Of a stretch of 64,000 nt of DNA, positions 42,787 to 55,257 are shown one piece after another. A program made the translations under genes and the position numbers. The number at the start of each line of letters is the position of its first letter. The stretch's first letter is position 1. Below the pieces are notes generated by a model that did no database searches, was not told the DNA's origin, and was given only the letters and a program-made list of their open reading frames with translations. Source of the DNA: Solenopsis invicta (lineage: Eukaryota; Arthropoda; Insecta; Hymenoptera; Formicidae); NCBI RefSeq assembly GCF_016802725.1, contig NC_052666.1:10805375-10869374 (forward strand). The letters run 5' to 3'.

Positions 42787-43163
42787 TATATATATATATA
42801 TATATTTACATATTTATATTTTTATATTTACAATTACTTTTAATATATAAAAATTCACAATTTGTATTTTCAAATATAACAATATAATAAACAATATTTA
42901 ATTTTTTTATTAAAAAATATCAATTTTTTTTATTTTTATGTTAGTGTTGTTCATGTAACTCTTAAGAAAACAAAATTAATTTTATAAGTCGTTAACTTAA
43001 ATTTAATTTAATTAAGAAATTATATGTTATAAAATTATATAAATATATTATAAAAATATATAACTTATCCAACCCTGTTTGTTACGATATTTATAAATAT
43101 TATTCCAATATTTTTGTTTGCTTTTTATTTGTTAATTATAAAATATAATCCACGTTTTACATA
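42787..43163. other. AT-rich spacer
   Basis: Very AT-rich; no gene. It may be intron sequence of the P-like element, since coding sequence resumes at about 43200. Confidence 0.5.
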
Positions 43164-43199
43164 TTGAGAGTTTATCTTTATTTTATCATATATAGAAAA

Positions 43200-43907
43200 A
43201 AACTGCAAATGAAAATTATGAAAATGAAGGAAGCATTTAAAAAATTCAAAAAGGAAACAAAGAGAAAGGAAATATACAAGATGGAGCAGCATACACGAAA
43301 AGTTCTTAGTAAAGTTTTTACACCAGGCCAGATCAAAATCTTATTGAATCCTACCCAAAAACGTGTGGTTTGGTCATCAGAAAATATTGCAAATACAATA
43401 TCGTTAAGACGTATAAGCCCAAAAGCATACCGATACTTGCTTAATGTGCAGAAATTTCCACTCTCTGGTCTGTCGACACTTCGCAAGTGGGCAAACAACG
43501 TCTATATAAAACAAGGTGTATTAACTCCAATCTTGCATTGTATGAACATTAAAGGTAAAAGCATAATAAAAGAACAAGAAAAATTAGTTATATTAAGTTT
43601 TGACGAAATTCACTTGAATAATAAAATAGCTATCGATAGACAAGCAGAACAAGTCATTGGACCGCACAAGACATGTCAGTGCGTGTTGGTAAGAAGTCTT
43701 TTCTTTAACTGGAAACAATCAATATATTACTGTTATGATCAACCTATGACTAAAGAAATTATACTTGATATTATAATACGCTTGTATAGCATACATTATA
43801 CGGTTGTTGCAATTGTAAGTGACATGGGTCCCCGTAATATGATGTTATGGAATGAACTGGACATAGGGATTGCACCTAAAAGAACTTACTTTGACCATCC
43901 TTCTAGG
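43200..43907 (+). pseudogene. P/THAP9-like transposase, catalytic core, 5' part
   Basis: Open frame with the P-element transposase order: a coiled, basic segment (MKEAFKKFKKETKRKE), then SLRRISPKAYRYLL and PLSGLSTLRKWA, then the RNase H-like core. In that core LSFDEIHLNNKIAID holds the first catalytic aspartate (about 43605) and IVSDMGPRNMMLWNEL the second (about 43830). At YFDHPS the frame enters unrelated sequence at 43908, the viral-like insertion. P-type enzymes use GTP and cut their element ends to leave staggered breaks. The N-terminal THAP exon is probably at 33920. Confidence 0.8.
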
Positions 43908-45010
43908 AACAACAACAATAAGAAAAAGAAAGACAATACGATCTCACACATACAGAGAGATGGCAGCCCTTCCAAGTGGAACACTTCTTATTCCCTTTGA
44001 TAGGCAACCCATAGTCCCGGACACAAGAGAAGGAGGAAAATGTATCCACCCTACATTTGCAGTTCTGATGCCTATACCAGAAATCCTTCCTCAAGATTCA
44101 GTTATTACTGCTTTAAGCTGGCTTTTTAAATATCGCTTGTCAACCATACCCCTTCACAACCTAACCTTAACTGGGGAGCAGATGACCCAAGCGGAAGCTT
44201 TGGGTGCCAGCAACATATCAGGCCATGTATTGGCCTTCATTGCGATGGGAGGAATGATGACTCTTGCAAAAGAGGTTAGAATTCAAGCACCATCCAATGT
44301 AGAGTACTTAAGGCTGAGATAGAAGGCTTTATGTGCCACCCTAGGGACTACCAATATTGTAGAGCAGGGCCAAATGACTCCCGCCCAATACACAGGGATA
44401 ATGCAGGTCCTAACATCATGGCAAGAATGGATCAAGCCTCAAGGAGCTCTCAGACGAGATATTCTTGACCTAATATTTCAGAGTGTACCTGGGGAGCCAT
44501 TTGTTCAGGGAATTCTTGATCAAGTTAAAATGGTCTTAAAGGAGTTCGGACTAAAGTCGGTATTGCTTATGGAGGAATTCATAGCCTTAAAAAGCAAAGC
44601 TATTCTCTTACCAGCAATTGCACGGCAAGCCGTAGCACTCAAGAAAACTCTTAGTGCATTGAGGGAAAAGCATGGAGAAAAGTTTCCCTATATGAGGATA
44701 TATCCTCTTGAAGGGGCTGAGAAGCTCAATCATAGGGATTATCCAGATCTCTATTATGCAGCAGTAAAACTAGCCACAAGGAACAGAGCTCTCGGACAAG
44801 AGGGAAGGTTTCAGATGTCTGATCTGCCCACCACCATTCCCAAAACGGAGATAGAAGAAGAGGTAGTGAAGAAGATAAGAGTTGTAACCACCATAAGTGC
44901 TGAGACAGAAGAGAATCTAACGTTCCTTGGTATAACCCTGGCTCAAAGAAGACAGCGTGAGGATGAGGAAGATGATGACGTGGAAATGCCCCCTGTGCAA
45001 CGACGACGAG
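43908..45010 (+). mobile_element. Endogenous viral element inserted in the P-like transposase
   Basis: About 1.1 kb of less AT-rich sequence interrupts the conserved P transposase core. It is bounded by TCTAGG on both sides (43902-43907 and 45011-45016), consistent with a 6-bp target duplication. It starts with an AACAACAACAATAAG leader and consists almost entirely of one reading frame. No poly-A tail is visible. It probably entered as cDNA of viral RNA; the machinery is unknown. Confidence 0.6.
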
Positions 45011-45015
45011 TCTAG
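43960..45015 (+). pseudogene. Nucleoprotein-like gene of a negative-strand RNA virus, one nonsense codon
   Basis: A frame of about 351 codons from MAALPSGTLL at 43960, split only by a TAG at 44320. The second half carries a conserved-looking block around 44680-44780 (FPYMRIYPLEGAEKL followed by a YPDLYYAA motif). This resembles the C-terminal half of nucleoproteins of borna- and nyami-like mononegaviruses. The tail is acidic then basic (about 44960-45012). The stop TAG falls in the flanking repeat, so the viral copy may have lost its own stop. The viral identity is inferred from overall pattern, not a database match. A host or transposon gene is possible but less likely. Confidence 0.55.
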
Positions 45016-45016
45016 G

Positions 45017-46326
45017 GAATTGGATTTGGACCTCCGAATTAAAAATATTCGTATTTGCAGATGCACCGCATCTGTTAAAATTGCTGAGAAATCATTTTCT
45101 TAACCAAGAATTTAGCAACAAGAGACTAATAATTCACAAAGAACCCATCCAGAGACTTCTAGCAATTAATGTTAAGAATGCCAGAGTGGCGTTTGCGATA
45201 TTGCAGTATCACTTAGACATACATGGATCTCAGAGACAAAAAGTTCTCCCCGCTGCGCAATTGCAGTCCAATAAAACATCTGTTGCACTGGAATGGTGTG
45301 GTTAAAAAGGATTCTTAGGTGACACGTCTTGGAAAGATACAGCAAATTTTATTAAATTAGTCAACGACTGGTTTGACATTTTAAATTCAACTAATATGTA
45401 TGGCACCCACAAAGGTAAAAATGCATATGGCATTAATTTGGAAAGACAAAATATAATTTTAAATCACATGACGGATCTAATAGTGACAATAAAAGTTGGA
45501 AAACATGACAAGCCAGTACAATTCCAAAAAGGTATAATTATAACTAAAGCTTCGTTACAACAACTTTTAATATATTTAAAGAAAAAATATTTCAATGAAG
45601 ACGATGAAATAAAATACATCCTTACAAATCGTTGAAACCAAGATCTGTTGGACAACTTATAAGGACAACAGGAGGAAATTTTTCTGATCTTTTTTGTTCA
45701 ACTTCAAACACAACAGAATTGGAACCAAATGTATCTTGCTTCGTATCTCTATTTAATGACCATTCACCGACATTGCAACTAGCATGCTATCACCATACAT
45801 CCTAGAAGATGAAATAACAAATTATGATACGAAGATAACACATACAAATTATGACGAAGAAATATTCGTAAACTACGACGATAATGATGATGACCAAGAG
45901 CATTTTATTGATTTTTCGTCATACATAATTTCTCCGGAAGAAGAGCAACTTTTACAATCGCTCAATGAATTAAACGTTACGGATACAATTGAAGATAAAA
46001 TTATAAAGTACGTGGCTAGCTACGTAGCGTACCGTTTTAAAAATAAGTATCCTAACTTCGGAACAGAAATGTCTCTCTTGCCAGCTGTCGACAACGTAGA
46101 CTGGTTGCATTTCATTTCGCGAGGAAATTGCCAATATCCATCCAAAGATCTTCTTCAAACTGCACGTTTCATGAATGCAGAATTCACAAAGTATCATGGC
46201 TCCAATCTGTGTAAGGATGCATTTATTTTTAAAACGTTGATAAAAAGAATTGAAGCATTAATTCATCCAATAGAGATACCCCAGGAGATGATACTGTGCT
46301 TAGTGCGTACTCGAACATTTATTTGA
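45017..46326 (+). pseudogene. P/THAP9-like transposase, 3' part
   Basis: The P core resumes with IFVFADAPHLLKLLRNHF, about one base out of register with the left part. It continues through NDWFDILNSTNMYGTHKGKNAYG and LIYLKKKYFNEDDEI. Stops at 45303 and 45633 interrupt it. The DLLDNL and IRTTGGNFSDLF blocks near 45640-45700 are in different frames. 45784-46326 is open, with an acidic stretch then EDKIIKYVASYVAYRF and a WLHFISRGNCQYPSKDLLQTA C-terminus as in THAP9-type proteins. The gene is clearly decayed. Confidence 0.75.
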
Positions 46327-47574
46327 GTACGAGAAATTAATAGAACCATTGCTTTAAAAAAACAGAAAAAAACAAAAAAAAAATTGTCTAAATTTATAAA
46401 TAAAAAAATTGATTAGTAGGTCAGTCTCCTTCTGTAATCCTTACAAGCAACAACTATTATACTTGTGTATATTGTTTCTTCAAAATAAATATTTATTGAT
46501 TGCCATATCATTTAATCTGCTTGTTAAAGACCAATTTATTTACCTTTACTGTTATTTAATTAGTATAATTATTAGATGCTTTTATACTTGAATATTTTTG
46601 ACAAAATTTAATTTCTTGTATTCTTATGATTTAAAAAATGATAAGTAAATTTGATTAATTTAACATCAAATTAACATTATTTTGACTTTTTTGTTTTCCT
46701 TAAAATATTAATACCTGCAAAATATGTAAATAATATACCAACAACAATGCCACTCGTGCTTATTATCTCCCTGGCGAAAATAGTATTTTTTAAATATTTA
46801 TTAAACATTTATTGCTTGTACATTGATTTCTCGTTATAATATATAAATACTGTAAATTGTAAAAATATGTATTGTTAAAAATTTTGTTTTTTAATACTTT
46901 TTAGTCTAAATGTATAAATTATTATTTTAAAATAAATTATTACACTGTATAAATATATAATAATTAATTAAAAATAAAATTTTAGTTATAAATAAAAATC
47001 ACGAAAGTTAACAAATATCTTAAGATATGCATTTTTCCGTAATTTAATATTGAATTAATATTAAACTGTGCAAAATTTATTAATATTATTAAGTTAATTA
47101 ATAAAAAGTTAATTAATAAAAAAATTAATTAAGTTTATTAATGAACAACAATAATAAAATGATTTTCTGTGTTATGCTATATCAATTGTGTCGCTTGTTG
47201 GAAAATTCCCATTATTAGAATAGTTCAATTTGCCGTTTAATGTGACCTAACTTAGCGTGAGCAAGATGCAGCTTCTCATTGGCTAGCCGTCTTACGATGC
47301 GCAAGAGCATACCCTTGTCTTTCTACCATGGTTGCAATATTGACTGTATATTGTTGCATTACATACTTGTTATGTTAATACTATGTAACAATTGCACATT
47401 TATATTATATAGAAAGAAGCAATAGATAGACACAGCTGTGATGTAAATATGAAACATTTGTTATATTAACTATTACTCTCTGATTATATTGCAATTACAA
47501 ATTGTGTCGACTGGGTAATGTTATCAATGAATATTTGAAGAATTTCTTATATTTTGTATGTGTATGTGGATATA
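46327..47574. other. AT-rich spacer
   Basis: No gene recognised. Short AT-rich repeats only; 47160-47340 is slightly less AT-rich. It may include the 3' end of the P-like element. Confidence 0.5.
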
Positions 47575-47736
47575 CCCAGATAGCAAAATGCCAGCAGCTT
47601 GCCGTCAGTTTGCCAGCAAACTTGATCACAAATTAACAGCAGATTTCAAGCTGCTGCTTCCTCATTAAGCATAGTTTCTAACGGCACAATTTGCCAACAT
47701 AGAACGACGATAGAAACACAACAATAATCGAGCATT

Positions 47737-48390
47737 CCCGGGAAAAAAGAATTAGATCTGACCAGATCAAATCATATCTCGGCAGATCAAATTATATCTG
47801 ATTAGATATACTCAGATATGGCTCATCATATTTACGCAGATCTAATCATATCTGTCAATATATAAGCATATGTGGCATATATTGTACTCTTTTACGGCTT
47901 CAATCGGATCATATCTCTTCAGATCTGACAATATCTGCGATTCAATTTTTCTGGAATATCCCAGATCTAACATATCTGTTCATATCTGACAATATCTATG
48001 ATTCTGTATTTTCAGGAAAATCCCAGATCTGTCGTATATGTTCATATCTGACAATATCTGTGATTCTATATTTTCGAGAATAATCCAGATCTGACATATC
48101 TGTTCAGATCTGACAATATCTATCATTGATTTTCAGCAAAACAGTCTAAATGACTGCAGTATCGCTACAAATCAATGATAGATATTATCAGATCTGTTTA
48201 GATATAATCATATTTAACAAATGCGACCCAAAATTTACTTTACGTCTGACCAATGGTCAGATATGCATATCTCGAAATATTATAAGTAGAAATGAGGTTG
48301 TATTTGATTAAAAGCTATTCAGATCTGAGCAGATCAATTTGATATCTGATCATATTTAATTACTATGATTAAATGTTTAATGATATTTGT
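47737..48390. repeat. Subterminal repeat array, CAGATCTGACA(A)TATCTG type
   Basis: Dozens of variants of AGATCTGA and ATATCTG on both strands. Within it, 47912-48150 is a four-copy tandem repeat of about 61-62 bp (TCTGACAATATCT at 47925, 47986, 48047 and 48109). Transposase-binding subterminal repeats of this kind are usual in EnSpm/CACTA elements. Confidence 0.7.
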
Positions 48391-48982
48391 CTAATTTCAT
48401 ATTTAACTCTTACTAGTCATCATGGGATCATTCGCGTCCGAGCAAAATTTCCCGCGTTGTGTATTCCGGTCACTTCGGTATAGTACGTGCTACAGGTGCC
48501 TACACCCCGCCTATGATCAAAAACCGTCCCATTACGGAGTACTTTTTAATAGAAGCGTAAAACGCGAATAACCTCAATGCAATGGCGAGAAACAAAAAAT
48601 TACGGCAAGTGTTAAATATATAAACAGAAATTTATTTATACATAGCAAATTAAAAAAATTTAATTAAATATCTCTAATGTATTACAATAAATCAATTATG
48701 ATACAAACATAATTTGTTGATGACAAAGTACTTTTTAGAAATAAAAAACGTTAGTTATTTAGTATAATTTTATTTATCAATGTGCCTTATATCTAAAATA
48801 CAAAAGACAATTGCAAAAGAATATAATTTAAATTATTTAGTACATAAGCTTATTAGGTGATAATTAAAAAAAAGCAAAGAAATATTAATTTGATTATTTA
48901 TTTTAAATTACATTAAAAATTTGAGTTGAAGTTGTTTGGAGATTTGCATAAATAATTACTAACTCGAATAAGAATTATTAAA

Positions 48983-51480
48983 TTATTTTATATTCTTAAC
49001 TTTAATTAATAAAAACTGATTTATCTGTTGAATAGGTATAATATGTTTAATTTTCAAAGCTTTCTGACGATGAAAGAACATTTTAGTAAATGTAACATTA
49101 TAAAGTTGAAAAATAAAGTATAAATTATTATCTATTTCCAAGAAGAATCTAATAGATCCATATTTAGTTTTATTGTCATTGGTCGTTACTTGTACATTAG
49201 AGCTATCATTTTTAGTAATTTTATATAGTTGTAAAGTATAAAGTTCATTTTTAATTTTAGCTCGAGCGTAAATCGATAATATATAGAGATATATTATCGA
49301 TGTGTAGGCCATTTAATGTTAATACTCTTCTCTCAATATCATTCATAAATTTCAATTCTTGAGGAGAACCAAGTAATTTGTAATCTTTTTCGATATTAGA
49401 TGGATGATGGTTAATCGTATGTTCGTCAGCAAAACACTGATTTTTTAAAATTGCTGCGCCTTGAGCTATTTTTAAATTATTAATAATCTCTTGACTCATA
49501 TTCTTAGTCGCATGTACACAATTTGCTAGAAAACCATTAAAGCTTTCAAATGGGAATGCCGATGTTGCCCATAAAGGAACCCATCGCCGAACACACAAAC
49601 CGAGATGTAAAAGTTGATGCGCATTGTAAGTGAGTCTATCGCCGTACAAAACTTTAATATCTTTCACAAATAATCTTAAACAAATTTCCGCTTTTTCAAG
49701 CTCTAATTCTATATTGATGTAGAATAAAGAGAGCAATAACTAGAAGTAGCCAATGTTGGAAATATTTATCAGGTAAAAAGTTGGACAAAATTGGAACAGA
49801 ATAGAATAAAATCCAATTATAAATCTCAGAAGTTTTGTAAAAGGAATGGAGAAAAAAAAACTTTGTGGCATTCTATGAAATGAATGAGGTGGTCGAATAT
49901 TAGTCAAAAAATTATCAATTTCTCTTAAATATTGTTTAATGTTCTATGCACCTTTTTTATGAAACCAAATATTAATGAATTGTTTGCCTATTCCTAACAA
50001 AACTAAATGCATGTATTCAGGCAAGAGACAAGTGGACAAATCTAAAAACGATAATAGAGAAATTACAGAGTAACCTTTAACACCTTTAATATCTCGTTTT
50101 TTTTTTTATTAACAATCTTTTAGCTTGATCTTCCATTTTTTCCGTTGTCTTTAGTTTAATTTGTTTCTTTGGATAATTATAAACACGAATGATGTTTTGT
50201 CCGAAAACTGGTTTATATCTTTCTGTTTTTATCTCGCAGATGTTGCAACCGTACTTTCCATTAAAATTAACTATACTTTGTATTTGAGCTCTTGCTGACG
50301 CATCGGCTATAAATAATGGAACCACAATTGTTGAGATACACACTTCATTAGTATTTGGATTAGTCCAACAAATTCCTTGTTGAAAATAATTATTGAATTT
50401 TTTACAGAACGGTAAAAGATAAGTATTCATAATTAGTTTATTTTTGGTGTCACACCAGAGACCAAGAGAAATCAAGAAAAATTCCCTCAAATGTTTCGGA
50501 AGTTCGGCTATCATGATCATTAAAAGCCAACAATTACTCTTACAATTAGAGGTTTTTACTAAGGAAATACCATCAGTATTGAGAATCAATGTTAAATCGT
50601 AAGCTTTTCGATTTTTTCGCGTGTTAGCTCTTATGTATTCTAATCCATCTGTTAAATCTTCATTAACATGTTTATTTTGATGAGGGTCGAAAGGTTTCAA
50701 TTTCTCAGCTAAATTTTTATGTTCAAATAAATATCTAATTTGATCTTCAATATCAAATTCGTAAAAAAATGAAGTAATTTTTGTATTGAAACATGTCTTT
50801 CTCATTAATTTTGTTTTTTCTCCTGTTTCTTTTTCTTCTGTACCGCAGTATAACAAACATTTATCGCAATAATAATGCTTGACAGTGCCACATAACGGCG
50901 CTCTTTTTTTAACAAATTGAAACAGTTGATATGTAGTTTTTGGCATATTATTAGGTTTTGGAAGTAATAATTGTAATGTTTCTAAAATACATTTTAAGGT
51001 AGCTTTTGTGAGTTTTTGGTGTACGTACAAATCCATAAAATGTGTAACACTTTTAAGAATGCTAACATCGCTACCTTCATATAACATTTCTAAAACTCTT
51101 GCAGATTCCCTATTCTGCAGTTCATTATTTTTATCGTTGTCATTAATAATATCGCTTATATTATTATTATCATGACGATCATTATATCTTACATTAAAAT
51201 TTATATAATCATCAATTTTTAAATTATCTTGACTTTCAAAATTTTCATCATTGAATTTGCTTACATGGCTACTGCTATTATTATTACTTCAATTAACATT
51301 ATTTTAATTTTCTTGAATTTCTTCTTCACATATTTCATTAATATTGTCCAATTCGTTGAAATCACAGTCATCCACATTGCTTTTATGTTCTGAACCAGAA
51401 AATTGTGGTGTTATTGTATTATAATTTTCAATGATTTGCTGCCATCGTTGCAAAGTTTTTAAAGAAATCTATTCAAAATA
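48983..51480 (-). pseudogene. EnSpm/CACTA-like transposase, broken
   Basis: Read from right to left. An acidic Asn-rich N-terminus (51480-51090) comes first, then an open stretch 51087-50086 with a zinc-binding HYYCDKCLLYC, LTLILNTDGISLVKTS (first acidic residue), AELPKHLREFFLISLGLW and the FNGKYGCNICE finger. 50085-49740 continues (LPEYMHLVLLGIGKQFINIW) with stops. 49736-49257 carries HQLLHLGLCVRRWVPLWATSAFPFESFNGFL, the DUF4218-like block. The C-terminus reaches about 48983 in another frame. At least two shifts and several stops are present. Fragments of related copies lie at 55500, 56190 and 57170. Confidence 0.75.
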
Positions 51481-52477
51481 CAAACGTACAAAAATATATA
51501 AGACCATATTAATCGCCAACAAATTTATAATAATATAAATAGAAATAGCATCCTATAATACCGGCTTATTATGTTTCAAAAGATTATATTTTCTTTTCTT
51601 CGGTTTACTGTTTCATGATTATTATCTTCTTCTGATGACATTATAATTTTCTAAATTAATATATCAATTTCACATGTATAAATTACTTGCAGTAAATTAA
51701 ATAAAAAAGAACATATCTTTTTCTGTCTCGTCGACTGCAGAACAAGGTTAGATATTACCGGAGAGAAACCTAAGGATCATTTGTTTTAGATATTGCCGAG
51801 AGAAACCTAAGGATCATTTGTTTGCGTCGCATGCTCCAACATACTCCAATGTGCTCCAATTTGCACAGGCCTGTTGTTTTTAGCTGAACTGGCTGCATTA
51901 GTTCAGAGTTTATCTTTCTTTTTTCAACGCGAAGAGAAGAAGATAACCTGTTAACTAGTGCAGTCAATTCAGCTAAACAGACTTTTATGGTGATACTAGT
52001 GTTAGTGGTATCACGAAAAAGGCGGAAGGCGGGATGGCGACTGTCAGGTTTCTTTCTGCCATTACAGAGCGGGATTAGTTCTCTCTCGATGGAAAATCGC
52101 GTAAAGAGACGTATGCCGTATGCCACGTGTGGTGTAGATTTACTTATTGTGAGACAAGATTCACTGGTTGGCCGCGTACCGGAGATGTGTAATTTTGCGT
52201 AGTGTGAAAAAACGCGGTTAAGATTGCTGATGCAATCCTTTGGTCGGATTTCATCAATTACATCTTAATTTTTGTTTCCACAATTGGTTTTTGATTCCTC
52301 ATCTGTATTTTGTATTACTTATCATTGGGATTTTGCTATCATGATATTGATGAAATAGTCGCATCGCTGCTCTTTTACGACCAAAAAGATTACCAATAAC
52401 GACTAAAGAAAGAAAGAAAGAAAAGGCGTGAACTCGGGCGTGAATTACTACACTACAGCATTTCTTGATATTGGACG
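51481..52477. other. Intergenic spacer between divergent EnSpm-region genes
   Basis: AT-rich with a less AT-rich block at 51730-52240. 51750-51784 and 51787-51820 are adjacent near-copies of GATATT(A/G)CCG(G)AGAGAAACC. Copy B of the dispersed repeat is at 52144-52238. No gene recognised; promoters for the divergent genes would lie here. Confidence 0.5.
52144..52238 (-). repeat. Dispersed repeat, copy B
   Basis: The reverse complement of this stretch aligns with 1235-1326 (see copy A). Similarity appears to fade within about 60 bases on both sides. Confidence 0.55.
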
Positions 52478-54770
52478 TTGTACATACAAATATTTCTCAT
52501 TGAGTGTAAGTCAGATAATTCTCTATGTATTATGGAGAATGAAGATGTAATTTATGATAATACCGTTCACGTTGAAATTGACGACGAAGTAAAGTTTATT
52601 TCTGGAGGAAAAAAATATATAGGAAACGTAAAAATGTATTCAGGTAAGTCAAAATATATTTATTATCAAGCAATTCTATAAATAACTTTGGTATACTATA
52701 AAAATTTCCTGCTATGACAAAATTATAATACTTTTTTTTAGATAACTATGAGGAATTGAAGATTAGACAAGCTCAATTAGAAAATCAACAGAAAATTCGA
52801 GTGGATAAAAATTGTTATGGCCTACAAGAAGCTTGCAGTACTAAAAGAATTCCAAAGAAAAGAGATTTTTACTCCCCAGAAAAAGAAAATTCAACAAAAA
52901 AGTGATTAAAGTTAGAAAACACTCAAAAAAGACAATTTTTTTTGCAAAATTATTCTAATAACATTAAAATCATACATGTTTGAATAAGTACATTATTTTT
53001 CCTATTAGTTTAAACTATTCAAAATTTAAAATATTACAGGACGCCATTCAAGAATCTGATCTATCTTAACATCAAGTTGCAAATTTAATTAAAAAGAGGA
53101 AAATACATAAACTACACTCGTCTAGTTCGGAATCATCTGATGAAAAGGACAATTTGTTAATTAAAAATAATGACGTAAAAAATAATAAAAACAATAAGGT
53201 TAGAAGAAAGCTGGCCGTATATAAATTTTTTTACTTCTTTTATTATAGCTTGGCAAAGTGCACATTTCGACCTATTTTCAGCTTAAAGCTTTCCTTTACT
53301 TTATTACTTCGAATGCAATTCAAATGTCGATTGCGTGCAGATTGGTGAAGTAAAGTAATTTAAACAGCGTCAGCTAAAAATCGGCCAAAATGTGGATTTT
53401 TTGCCAAGTTGTCTTATATAATGGTTTCTCTAATAAGTATTATATTGCAACATTTATAATTTTACTACATTTATACCATTTTACTGTAATCATTTCACTT
53501 GTTATAATTTATCATCACATCGATGATAAATATGTTTATGTGATGTTTTATTAAATTTACATTTTTTACAGGTTTTATTTATCAATGAGTCCGAAAATAT
53601 AAAACAAAAGAAGGAAACGAATGCTGGAAATCTGTTTCCGTTTAAACCAGAGAAAGAAGGGATCAACGGTCGCTCCGGTTGCCTTCTACTCAAGGACCAT
53701 GATATAAACATCTTCGATCATGCTCTTCGCGGATGCTTCGCGCCGAAAGCGGCCCTCTCTCCTTTCTTTCTCTACCAATTCCAATCATTCACCTGCGAAT
53801 TCTACGAAAAGGGGGGACCGGGGTTTTCCGGCCGGTTGTCGCGCCTTTTCGCGAACGCTCAGATTCGTTTCTGACCGAGAGGCGATCACATTGTATTAGT
53901 ATAATATAAGTACATATTACTCAAGGAGATCAGAAGTGCTTCACTTATTTCCATTCCTCTCGACGCGAGCCTTTACTAAGGCTGTACTAGCCGACATAGC
54001 GAATTAACAAACAAACCAGGAGAAATTCGCGAATCCAACACCATCGAAAGAAGAATTGAAAAAAATGATAGCTGAACTTAATGCTAAATTAGAAACATTA
54101 CAAAAAAAGAGTGAAGACAATGACTGCACGGCTACTATTTCTATTAAAACACAGGAAGTTTCTATTAAAACACATTCACTATCTCCTGATTTTGAGCAAC
54201 TCGAGAAAACGCCATCAAGAAAAAACAAAAATGATCAAGATCTTAATACTTTTGTTGAAATTCAAATCTTTCAAATCAACTTTACGGAAAATATTTCCAA
54301 GCTGAAACAGTGAGTTTTTTTCTTAGTACATCTTATGTTTACGATTTTTTACTAATATTAATTTTTTATTATAGATGACTGAAATTGGTAATTCAGGTAT
54401 TTATTGCATCGATGTTCATTTGCAATATGCACTGTCTGCCGGGCACAAGGAAAAACTCATCAGATGATGATTGTCGTTGCATTAAACGATTATGCAAAGA
54501 ATACAATAATTGGTAATATTGTATTTTCCTATTTTTACTCTAGTTTTGTCATTTGACTATAGATATACCCAAAACTATATAGATTCTTTTTTATAGATTT
54601 CGCAATCATGATGGGTGAAAAAAGAAATTGGAAAATTCCAAAGAGGAGTGTAATTAATGCTTCGATGACTCAACGATTGGGAGAACTTAAACGACAGATC
54701 AACAGTGTTGCAATAACAACAACGCTTACAGATCGTCAACAGTAATACTTTTTCATCAGCATATTTTATC
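52478..54770 (+). pseudogene. Exon-like fragments of an unidentified + strand gene
   Basis: Open segments separated by AT-rich, intron-like DNA: 52530-52680 (MENEDVIYDNTVHVEIDDEVKF, acidic); 52741-52905 (YEELKIRQAQLENQQKIR, coiled); 53090-53210 (SSSSESSDEKDNLL, then Asn/Lys-rich); about 53570-53620; 54010-54310 (LKKMIAELNAKLETLQKK, coiled coil); 54372-54480 (GNSGIYCIDVHLQYALSA); and 54600-54744 (NWKIPKRSVINASM...RLGELKRQI). The last two weakly recall a BEN-type domain. It is divergent from the EnSpm transposase and may be that element's second gene. I cannot name it. Confidence 0.35.
53622..54005. other. GC-richer insertion splitting the + strand gene
   Basis: Sharp change of composition: coding-like sequence ending KKETN before it, and TNQEKFANPTPS after it, could be continuous. 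AAACGAAT on the left and AAACAAAC on the right may be a diverged duplication. There is no open frame with a known domain. A solo LTR or other non-autonomous insertion is likely. Confidence 0.4.
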
Positions 54771-55257
54771 ACTTGAAATAATTATTATTAGGGGCAGTCA
54801 AATAAAATTCATTTGCCCATAATATATAAACATTACTAATGGACAAATTTATCAGTAATTATATCAGTAATTATCAGTTATTATATTAGTATTTTTTATC
54901 CAAAATTTATATTATAATATGCTCTATTTAACTTTAACTATACAAATTGTCATGTCTTTATATCATTATTACATCTTTTTACTATATAAAAGTAAATTAA
55001 CGAATTATGATTTCTTTCAATTACCTTATAATATATAGCATACATTGAAATAATTACTGATTGTTTATTGGTAATGGTCATAATCTGTACAATTTAATCT
55101 GTAAAATTTAATTAGTTTCCCCTATAGCACATTGCTATTATTTATCGTCGTTTTAGCATCAAAATAGCATCAAGCATGTCATCTGATGTCATTTATACAT
55201 TTTCATCAGCACATTTTATCACTTGAAATAATTTACTAAATAAATATTACTAATGGA

